From Holothuria scabra (lineage: Eukaryota > Echinodermata > Holothuroidea > Aspidochirotida > Holothuriidae): a stretch of DNA of 64,000 nucleotides. A program made the position numbers and the translations under genes. The notes under the pieces are model-generated. The model was given only the letters and a program-made list of their open reading frames with translations. It was not told where the DNA came from and searched no databases. Location of the stretch: positions 42,750,846 to 42,814,845 of the forward strand of contig CM074193.1 of NCBI GenBank assembly GCA_037179385.1. The letters are read 5' to 3'. This document shows positions 11,701-23,700 of this stretch, one piece after another (position 1 is the stretch's first letter; every line of letters begins with the position of its first letter).

Positions 11701-14700
11701 AGGCCCTTTACACCCCAAAGTAGCTCTGTAAAGTGTCCTTGTGGGGCAATTTTTACCAGCACAAGTTGAAGAGAGCCTCAATGACAAATCAAATTGATAT
11801 CCTGAAGAAGCCTTGCAGTTTCACAGATGTCATGTGGTCTACTTTTCAGGAATGATTTATTATTTGAGTACTTGCGAGTTAATATAAGGGGCTGAAATTT
11901 CCAACTTCCAGCCAGAAGCTTTGGAGTTCATATGAAAAGAAAATTCCCTCCTGCATTCTGTATGTTGAGCTCAATTCTATCATACATACTTTATTAAAAG
12001 AATCACCATCAGGGTCATACCAAAGACTTGGTGTTTGGTGCTTGGCATAAGTAATGGTGTGGGGAAAACACGCTGGAACAAAAGCAGTGGTGGCAGGTGA
12101 CCCATTGATTAGAAACTAGTTATAAAACCTCATCTAAGTAATTAACCATCCTATGAAATTCTGTGTAGACAGGGGGTGGGGGAGGGGGACATGGGTGAGA
12201 TTCCGCTAGTTGGTTAGCTACTTAAATGAGGTTGTATCGCTCAGTTTCTGACCAGTTTGCTAAAGTTAGGCCAGCCAAAGCCTTCTATCCAGCTATGTCT
12301 AACAGGTCTGTTTTTCATACTGCATTGCTTAAGCTGAGTACCAAGTACAAAGGTAGTAAGTTCCATTTGTAATGTCTTCTGTATGACCTGGTCAGGAGTG
12401 GAACTCCTGACTGCCTGGCTGCAAGTCAGACCCTCACTTGACCATGCAGTCAACTAGTTGGACTTATCCAAAAAAATTGCCAATACAAAAAAATTTCATT
12501 CATCAACAGATATGAAATCTGCCATTTCAATGGTGAACAAGTAATAAAACTCTGTATTAAAGAACAGCTGAAGAAAATTTGTCATTTCAGGTCAACATAC
12601 CTGGGGACTAGGTTGTTGAATATATTTTAAATCTTGTGAACTAATATCCTCCACCTCTAGATCCACTGATGATAACTGAATGCAATTGTCTGTCAGATTT
12701 GTAACTGAAACTTGAATCAACTTTCTGTGGTAGAGAGACAAAATAACGACTTACTTATTGACAAAGGTCTAATAGATATTTGTATAACGTTATTGCTACA
12801 ACACAGTAGGATGAAGAGGGGGCACACCCCCATTCAAAATGGTTATCCCTCCAAAACAATTGAAGCCCTCCACACAATATATCTGGGGCTCTAAAATACA
12901 CACCCTCAAATTTTTTAATAATACATTTTAGCAATTAAATGAGTATTTCTACATGGTTGTACTGTAGTTGATAAATTTTCACACTGCCTCTGGAGTATCC
13001 GAAAGGAACAACTGAATTAAAACCACTTTTAAAGCACACTTTATCACCATTTATGGTATCCAATCTGAAAATTTTGTGAGGAAAGGGGTCACCTTTACAC
13101 CTAGAGATTGCTTTGCATGTAATCACCACCCTCTGTGCTTTGTAACCTATACAGTGCAGCAGCTTTCAGATACAAACAACCTGTCACTTCTTATTAAGAA
13201 AGGCTCATAAGTTACACATGAGAGACAAGAAAAGAAGTTTCAAAAAGTTTTCTTGAGCTGAATATGCATTGATTTCAAATGTTTGGGGGCAGGAAAGGGC
13301 AGAAGTCCAGGTCTTCAAAGGTGAAACTGAAGTTTTTTCAACAACAAGTTTCAAACTTTTGCAAAATGGAAGTCCTTCACAAAGTTTTCAAATTACACAT
13401 AGGTAAGTACTCTTCAAAATCCTTTCCAAGATTTGCAGTTTTTCCTAGACAATAGGCAGGACATCAAATTAACTCTACACTGACATAAAGATATGGACTC
13501 TAACAAAGAAAATTTGACTGCAAGTAAGTGAAAATTTACTTCTTCTTGATGGTTCTACATCTATGAGTAATGGCCAGAGGATAGCTAAAATGAAGAGCTC
13601 TGGTTACAGTCTCTAGCCAGGGGCATGGAACCTCAAGCTGAAAAAGAAGTTAAACAGGACAGTAGTAAAAATTTTGAGAAGTTCAAATAAAAACACCAAC
13701 ACTTCTATTAGAAAAATGACTACTACAACCTGAGGAAACACAAAAATTCTCTTCTTATATGCAGTGTTGTAAAAAGTCACGACTCGAGTCACTTCCTCTC
13801 GAAATGATAGTGACTCGATAGAATTCAGGACTAATTTCCCCACTGAAATAGTACAGTGACGAGTTGATGACTCTACTCCAGTCGCTTAAAAGTTTGAAAA
13901 CTGGTAACACGAGTCACTAATCTAGTGACTTGATTACAACACTGCTTATATGTTTTATCCAGGCCATGAATTTTGAGGTGTGTGCATGTGATCACTCACC
14001 ATCACTCACCTAAAATCACTGTGAGGAGTGTGATTTTTTGCGCACCTACATAAAAAATTGGGTACTACAGTAAATATCTCAAAGTCTAGTAAAATAGTAC
14101 ACCTATCACACTCCTTAATTTCCTGAAGAGTGCAATTTGTGGCACACCTGGAAAATCTAAAATTCAAGGCCTGTACATCCCAACATAACAGAGTCAATCC
14201 TCATTTCTTACTTGCTGATACATGTGAACATGGCATCTGTGCCAAAAGGTTACTTTTAACTATTCTAAGTTTTAGAACTAGCTAGGAGATCTATTTCAAG
14301 AGGCAATTATTTCAAGCCTGCTAAACATCATACAACTTTGCTCATTTCAACTCAACTTGAGAGTTTCAGTGGTCGAATTCATAAGTGTTCATAGGCTGAT
14401 GACCGAGACCAATAGCTTTTACCCATTTTAGATCACATTGATCACATCTGGAAACTGGACATGTTCAGTTCCCCTGACTGGAATCGAGCAACCTTAAGCA
14501 ATTTATCCAATCAGAGAGTGCCCATAAGACCAAAGGAGGGTTGTCAACATAGAGCAACCTAGTCAATATGGGCTCACCAGTAGTATTTGGGACACAGAGC
14601 ATGGAATTTATTCAGAAATTTCACATCCTGAAGTGTTCTTTTGATTCCTTCCCCCCTCCCCCTCTGTGTCCTGTCCCATCATATCATTTTCTATCACACA

Positions 14701-17700
14701 AAAAATGATTTTAATCAATAGATCAATATTCAATCTCACAATGCTCTCTGCACAATATTCTTTTCAGCAATACTCTAAGAACATCCAAGTTCTGCACAGA
14801 TTGCTTCAAGTATCACATATCTACATTGTTGGATTAGCCCATAACCATTTAGAGTAGGGAAAACAAGCCAGTGAGCCACAACTGGAAAAAAAGACTGTGA
14901 TTAGAAAATAGCCATAAAACCTCATTTTACTAACTAACAGTGAAATACTTAATAGAGAGCTAAAACACATCCAGAGACATCCACACTAGGGATACCTATT
15001 TTGCACACATAAAAACATCTAAAATTAATGTGTTTCAAACCAAATAATAGTTACACAGTTTTGGAAAGGTAACATGTCCCACTATACAAACCATGTGCAA
15101 TACACAACAAGCATCGTATACGTGAATAGTGTACCACAGTGCAATCTGAATGGCAAACGTCAAAATTCACTTCTTCAGTTTGCACGTACCTACACCTGCA
15201 ATACTATAATGAGCACATTTAACACGTACAGAAGCATACTTCAACCTCTAGGACATACCTCTAATTCTTGTCCAATATGATTGATACCTTCATCATTACC
15301 CCCCTCCTCTAAGTTTATAGGAATGCTTGACAGCACCGTCAATGGATACACCATCTCCTTGTTACTCTCTACATCTTCAAGAAATCGAAGCAAGTATCGG
15401 CTATCCTCAATCTCCACCTTATAATGCTCCTTCTCTACTGGAAGAATGACAAGACCCTCTGAGCAAATGAGAGGCAAGTAATCTCCTTTTTTCAGAAGCT
15501 GGTATCCTGTTGTGATGGTGACGTCAATATCTTGAGGTATGCCTGCATATAGCTCTGTAAAATATAATTCATTGTCATCATTTCTTTCTCACCAATATTT
15601 GTAGGAGTGACAGTAAAGATTAGTTGAGAAAGAAAGTCAGAGATACAAGCAGTGGGAATCAAATGGAATACTAATTACAATAAAAATCTTATGTAAAAAT
15701 TCCATGTAGACTAAGGGGGAATCAAGCAATAAGAGTCTTGCTGGACCTCTAAATTTAAAACCTTACTGACTCTGATAGCCGTGAAGCAAATCACAATTTT
15801 AAGCACTAAGGGCATTTTATTTTATAAAGAATTCAAAGTTTTAAAAGCAGGAACAAGACAAGGGTGTCCATGAAAAAATATACAAATGACAGACCATTGT
15901 TTCAACAAACAAGCAATCAGAACTTCATGAATATTAATTGCTGAAACCCTAATATACATATTGGGATTTGATTCCATTTACAAGATTCCCATTTCCTGAC
16001 CTACATTTATTCTAGCTTGGATCAAAACGTCATCTTAAAGTTGATAGTTAGATGAGATTTAATGACACACCAACACTTACGTGTTATGTAGTGTCTCACC
16101 TAGATAAAAACGTTAAGTTAAAACAAAATTTTGGATACAGATCAAGTTCAAGTTAGGTTTCAAATACAGTGAAATCCTCTTTAGTCACCTCTTACGACAT
16201 GTGGAAAAAACCATGGACATATTCCACAACCCATAGCCCATTAAGGGGGGGGGAGAGGAGTTCTTCATAAAACCCAGTTTCGACTTCCAAATTTTCACAG
16301 GCTATAAAGTTGTACATAATTTTTCCTTGCTGTGAGCCTATCATTCACATTTTGTCAAGGATGACAGTGGTCAACTTTCATGATTTTTAAGAGCACTTTA
16401 CTGAAGAAAAAACAAAATTCCAATTTATACTTCCAGATTTCTATCTGCTGTAAAACTTTTTAGACCCATACAGTATATGGTCATCCCTTTATGGTCAATC
16501 ACAAACATAGCTCATAGCTGAAGTGTGTGTACAGAAGCTTCATAACACCATGCTGATTTATGGGCAAGTCTGCCTTTCAGTGAGGACTAACAGGGCTCTC
16601 TCCCTCTCTCACTAACCAGACAAAAACCATGTTTTAGCCAGTAGACTAGTTACTTCACAGTATGCCATTTGATTTAACATTGTAAAAGCACACTTTCATT
16701 TCACTTTCTCCTGATAAAAACATTCATTTCACATGTCTGATGGAATGTCCAAAGACAACTTTGACCATGCATTCAATCTTTGAAAAAATGTGACATTTAT
16801 TTGCAGAATTTACATGATGATATTTAAAACTTACCATCAGGTAGATTAACTGATAGTTGAGGTTCAGGACTGAATACTTCTATGGTCATTGGTCCAAGAA
16901 TGTCCAAGTTTAAAACAAATGAAACACCATTTAAATACTCTATCACCAGCTGGTTGGCTCTGAACACACCATTTTCCTTGGACTGAAAAAAGGAAGTATT
17001 TTTGCAACACTGAAATATTCAACATTTTATTTAAAGTAACTCAAATTTGCAGACTTAAAGAGACAAAAAGACACAGCCTTTTTTTTTTCTTTTTTTTTGG
17101 GGGGAGGGGGGGTGGGGGGGTGGGGGGCACTTGACCATAAAGTGCACCATGCACAGGAAATGAAAATGCAACTTCAATGGTACGTAGGTTAAAATTAATG
17201 ACACTGAAAGAAAAAGTAAAGGCAAAGATGTGCAGGGCACCATATAAGGTGGTTGATGAGAGGAGGGAGGGACAGACACTGACAAATTCCTTTTTCATTA
17301 TGTGTCCACCATGCTAGAAGTTCTCCAGATCTATTTATTCACTTCTAAACTGCCTAGCTTTATCCATGGAATATTATGTGAATGAGACTTGTTTGAGTAT
17401 TTGCCCTGTGGGTCATGATCCTAATTACTGAACTTGTTCCAGTGATTTCTCTCTGGCTGCCCACTAGGACTGGGGATTTGCCAAAGCCTGGATGGGAAGG
17501 TATAAGTATGTTGCTGGATATTATGTCTCATTAACAAGAATATGTAATATGACATGATCTTTGGAATTAAATCTAGATTACATTTCAAACACTAAACTTT
17601 ACATTGCCAAAAGGAGAAGTTAATTTACACTGCAAGCATTATACCTTACAAATGATTTCAAAATGTATCCTCACTTCATTTTTGGATTATTCCCAGTCCC

Positions 17701-20700
17701 ACATCTACCATACCATCAGCTCTGAAACATAATTCCATTTTACGTCAACCATTTCAGTTCAAACTAGGCATAAAAATACTTCTTGGACAGGAAAATAGCA
17801 AGATATTTAAAATCTCATCCAAAAGAAAATATCAGAAAGACTGCATAACCTTTGAGTAAGCAATTGACATGGAAATAACCCAGAAAGTCAAAAGATTTAG
17901 TGATTCATCGCCAAAAAGGGAAGTTCGCAAATTCTGCTTTTTGACCCATGATGACCCCCCGTGATGACCTTAGGAATTCTTGGAGGGTTTACATTTTGAT
18001 GGCTGGTGATCCAAGATGACATCTGACCTTCCCAAAACAACAGGGTTCTCTTCTAAATCATACTGCATCCACATACCAGAAAGTGTAAACAAAGTTTTAA
18101 CTCCTGATAACCTGAAATGATGTTTGACGACTGATGACCTGACATTACCTTTAAGCTGGACCAAAAACCATAAGTCCTGCCTCTCATTATGCTTAAAAGG
18201 TTTCTGAAGTGTTACTTGTGGTGACCTAAAATGATCTGTGACCTCCACCACAAACAACAAAATCTATGTACCAAATGTGAAACTTGTCAGGCATTACTAA
18301 CTTGAGATATCATATTTTCCAGCCTTTTTCAGGGTTTCTGCACTTTTGCCTATAGTGATCAAATGATCTTTGACCTCCACCACAACGAGTAGGCTTCTTT
18401 CTCTCAACATGACGAATCCATATACTAAATATGAAAAACATCAGACATTCCTTTCTTGAGCTACCTTGTTTACAAGCAAAGTGTCACAAACAGACACACA
18501 TGCAATACGCACACACACACTGCATCATCATCATCGCATACATTCGATGCCTAGCTGTCTTTGGCAATGAATCAAGAAGCCATGAAATAATATCTCTATT
18601 AAAGCTTAAATGTACTACCCTGCACCTTGCTACACACATTGTAACAATGGGACTCTGCTAATTTAGCAAAACATGAAGCAAACTTATTAGAGAAAAAAAT
18701 AATAGCCTAACCTTTTTGTTACATTTTTTCATGATTTCTGCTCATGATTAAAAACAATCATAATTAAAATCTTACCTTAAAAACAAACTCTAGGACATTT
18801 GGACCAGGTTTCAGTTCAACTTCTGACAGGTCTGCAGACTCTGAAAACTCCTCTTTAACCAAATCATGCTTGGATTTACCCCAGGAGGTTGAGCTATCTT
18901 GCCGTCGCAGGTAAGAACTTAAATTACGGCACGACACTTCAGCTATCGGCTTTGTACCATTTTCTAGGTATTTAATGTCTCCCTGTATATCTGGGAGGAT
19001 GTCCTTGAGGCTGTGTGAACTCAAATCTTTTATGATGTAAAATTCTCCAGATTCTTGTGATTTCTGACGACCAAGGGAGGTCCTAGATACACTTTTAATG
19101 GATCCTCTTGATACAGGACTTCCTGGATCTATTGGATCCTCTTCTTGAAAGCAAAGACTCACAATTCTAAAAGTGACTGGTTCAAGGAGTCTGCTGAATA
19201 TATCAACTTCAACTTTGACCTCTGCATTCCTGGAACAAGTAATTGGTGCATCCAGAATTGAGATATCAGACAAACCAAAGCTTGAACGAAATGGAATGAT
19301 AACTTCTTTTTCATTGGAATCTGCCGGAAGATAGATACATTTAAGCATTTCTTTGGAGGTTTCCCACAAGTGTTTCAATAACTTATAAAATAATAAGAAA
19401 AACATTTCAAAACTTCAGGAATCTTTGTACAGGTGACTGGGTGTCCACAGGAAAATTCAGGGGGGGGGGGGGGGGGTGAGCCAAACTTTTGATTGGTCAA
19501 ATCAGGGGGGAACTATTCACTCCCAGTGATATATTATTGCAAAAGGTTGGCATTTTGTACAGGGTTTTGTAGCCAGGAATTTGCAAGAATTTTTCTTCTT
19601 CAGGGGGGTGGGTGAGCAAAACTTTGGATTGGTCAAACCAGAGGGTAATTCTTTACTCCCAGTAATATCATACTGCAAAAGGTTGGACAAGGTTGCAGCC
19701 AGGAATTTGTTAAGGGGACAAAACCTGTGGACAAACTATCTACTGTATCTACTATAAGGTGTGATGTAATACAACAGTCTTAGGTAAAGTTGTTGAACTA
19801 CCAAATAATCTAATTTTAATAAAATAACATTACAATGGACACAAATGTCTTCCTACCTTCTTGCAAGTTTGATGACATTTGCTCAGCTGTTTCTTTCATT
19901 TCCTGAAAGAAATGTAATTTTTTCTCCTTTTCCAGGCGTACATCTCCCATCAAGAAACAGCAGGTGTTTATATAAGTGATCATTCCTGGTCAAGGAATAT
20001 TTTCAGTTTATGAATATTCATACCTTCTACTTTTGCTTTAAATGGATACAAAACACATTCATGGTGATAAATTCAAGACATTTTAATAAAGGAGTAATTT
20101 ATGTATAGATAGATGACATGAATATTCAACATTTGAGTAATTAAGGAGTATTCACATCTCACATTGAAAATGTAATGCCTAAAGGTTCCCATGGTCTGGC
20201 TGTACATTACAATTAGTGTGAAGCTATAACTTTTTTCACCACCTGCCCCCCCCCCCCCCCCCCCCCCCTTTGGCCAAGGACAAAAGGACAAAATACAATA
20301 AAATACTTTGTAATCTTTCACTATTTTCTTATTTTTCCAAATTTTCAAAAGGAATTAGAAACAAAATTTTGGAACAAACACTTTTTACCCTGTGACAAAT
20401 CAAGACGGTTTTCAATCAAATAAAGGATATTTTTCTTTATCTGGCAATTCTTTCTGACTTTCTGCCAGTTGTTGTCTTGTGTCAAGTACAAGCAATGGCC
20501 ACTTTTCCTTCTCAAACAGCCTCAAAGCATCTTCTAGAAATGTTTCTGCCTTCTGATGATCTCCCTGCATCCTGAGAATGAAAAATATTTTTTTAATTGT
20601 CAATTTTTGGAGATCATTTCTTGACCTCATTGCATAGGATATTTAAGTACATTACTGACTGTAACAAAATCCTACGATTAAAGGCAAATTCTGCTACAAA

Positions 20701-23700
20701 ACTAGTAGTACTGAAGTTCCCTTAGCAAGGCATATATCAATTGTGTTTCCTTCACAATATTACTTTAGATCACCAAATATAGCAGTTGGTGGGCAGTAAA
20801 AAAGTACACATATCTGAAGAAAGTTTCAGTAAGTGATGGACGTGCTTTTTTATGTGAAACAATTATGTAAACTCTGCATGAAAACTAAGCATTTTTGCAA
20901 CATGCAAACATCGGTGAACACAGTTTGTGGCGCCTTTTATGTTGTTTCCTTTGTTAAACCAGCAACTAAAAGAAAAGCAACAGAGTGTCAAGAAAATAAG
21001 GTATGGATTGTAGCCAAATATTGATGTTTTGAAACTTACTGATAAAACCTGGCAAGCTCTTTCCCAATATGTGCAACAGAACGTGATCTTCCAATGTGCT
21101 TAAAGTTGCCCATGGCTAGCTCTGATAATTCCTGAATGGAATAAAAAAGGAATATTCAAAATACTTTAAGATGTTCACCAAATGTTTAATGCTTAAAAAA
21201 AAAAAGGGAGGATCTTTTGTAATTGCATAAAGGCAGTCATCATTCTTTACCCAAAACTACAATTTTACATATATAGTTTACAAAATTCTCAATGGACACA
21301 GCTTTGCAATCAACATCCAAAAAAGGAAAACATTTCGTACTACATGAGAGTGCCTTGTATACTCACCAAGGTATGCCATGAAACAATGAAGTGGGATTGC
21401 TTCTGGATGAGTTAGTTAGTTAGTTAGATGAGATTTAACGACACACCAACACAAATGTGTTATACAGTGTCAGTCAACTCGATAAAAAGTTTAAAGTTCA
21501 AATTTGTGTTCAAGAATTGTCAAAGTTCACGTTTGGTTTCCCTTTAGTCACCTCTTACGACAGGCGGGAAATACCGTGGGCATATTCTACTACAGCATCT
21601 GGAGGAGGAAGAGTTTAAGGTATTTGTGGGGAAGGAGGGGGGGCCTAGAAGTAAATAGTCGAGAGAATTAAAGCTGTCTGGGGTGATGAATATAAACTGT
21701 CTCTAATATTTTTAAATGGACAACCAGAATGCAAAAATGCATTGAGGTTTCGATGATACATAAATGTTCCGTTTCAAAGAATGCCCTCATGCACCATTAT
21801 CTTCTCATTCAAATGTTATACTAGCATGTTCAAAAAAATAATTTTGTCATTCCCGATGACCTTTTGACCTCAATAAAAGCCATACATAGCTAGACAGGCA
21901 AACAACAGACAGACAGATGGACAAACAACTATCTTGAAAGATCATATATAAAAAGGTTCCTAGACTTTGACCCCTGGAGACCCCAGATGACCTTTCATTT
22001 CTGCCAAACACAATGGGGCTAAATCGAGGGTAGAAAATCGCATTTATTCTGCCTAAATTGAGATACTTAGCATCTCTGCCTTTGACCTCCACCAAAAACA
22101 ACATGGACCATTTCCTGAACATAACCCATCCACATACCCAAATATGAATTCTATTCAAGTTTCCTACCTTGAGATACCACCAAAAATATTACAGACCATT
22201 GCCTGACCATAACGCATCCATATACCAAATATGAAATCTATCCAAGTTTCCTACGTAGAGATATCTTGTTTACGAGATTTTAACACTTTGACCCCTGGTG
22301 ACCCCAGATGACCTTTGACCTCCACCAAAAACAAAAGGGACCATCCTCTGACCATAATGCATCTACATACCAAATATGAAATCTATCCAAGGTTCCTACC
22401 TTGAGATATCGGGTTAACAATGTTTTTAGACTTTGCCCCCTGGTGACCCCAGATGACCTTTGACCTCCACCAAAAACAATAGGGACCATCTCCTGACCAT
22501 AATGCATCCACATACCAACTATGAAATCTATCCAAGCTTCCTACCTTGAGATATCGTGTTAACGAGATTTTCAGACTTTGACCCCTGGTGACCCAAGATG
22601 ACCTTTGACCTCCACCAAAAACAATAGGGACTATCTCCTGACTATAATGCATCTACATACCTAATATGAAATCTATCCAAGGTTCCTACCTTGAGATATC
22701 GCGTTAACAAGGTTTTTAGACTTTGACCCCTGGTGACCCCAGATGACCTTTGACCTCCACCAAAAACAATAGGGTTCTTCCTCTTAATATGGCGCATCTA
22801 TGTACCAAGTTTGAAAACTGTCAGACATTCCTATCTTGAGATATCGTGTTAACAAGCAAAGTGTCACAAACACACACACACATATACAGGGCAACAGTAT
22901 TCAATGCCTTACGGGGTACACAGAACTGTTCCCCGTAAGGAAATGGTCGAAATTCCCCTTTAGCCGTTTATGTCACGCGGCACGTGAATGCCGCTAGCGA
23001 GGGCGGGCTCTTGCATATCACGTGACAGCGCTCATTGCAACATCCGAATTTTCGGGTAGCTACGCCAGTTACGAGCTCCGCGTGAGCGAGGAAAGACGTG
23101 CGAGGTTTCAGCTCTCGTGAGCGGCCTGTACCCGGCAAGGTTTCGTTTACAAGCTCACACCCACACACCTACACATGTACATACACACATACACACGCAC
23201 GCCATCATGGGTGCATTGGTTTCTCTTATCATCGAAACCAAAAAGTGATCACCAAGTTCAGAATAAAGGTATTTGCTTAAATACTACACCCAAATCAGAC
23301 CCTCACTCCATAAAGATAAAACACAGTACATGAGAGTTCTTTTCCATCTACAGAATCATGAAAGAGTAATACAGCCTTACTGTTCAAATTCTGCTTTTTT
23401 ACTTTCCAGTTAAGAAAGTTTGTAAGCAAAACATAAATAACAAATATAATAACAGAAACATCTGCTTCTGCTAAACCACAAACAACAATATGATGTTCTT
23501 AACCAGTCATTTTTCAGTGTAGTGGTTCAATCAAAACATAAAAACTGTTTAAAGCCCTTCCATTGTTACCAAATTGCTCCCTAATCTTTCAAAAATGTAA
23601 TTAAAAGAGTGTTGACATTTTCCTGACTTGTGATGTCTGTTTTTGATAATATGCATTAACTATCCTAATATGGTGGGTATATGCATTGATTATCCCATTA

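Noticed and set aside
19321..19405. 5' extension of the exon 13 open frame
   Set aside because: The extra residues have no counterpart in the family, and only the CTTCCGGCAG acceptor keeps phase with exon 12.
19857..19902. Exon 12 starting at the internal TTTCTTTCAG
   Set aside because: It would drop residues matching vertebrate TRAPPC10 and leave exon 11 without a usable donor; the AT-AC junction explains both.
22280..22652. Overlapping minus-strand open frames with repeated RSSGVTRGQSLK-like peptides (also 29383-30169 and 34287-35422)
   Set aside because: They follow the 145-bp tandem unit, whose length is not a multiple of 3, so the same DNA is read in different frames in successive units. 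This is open by composition, not a coding repeat.
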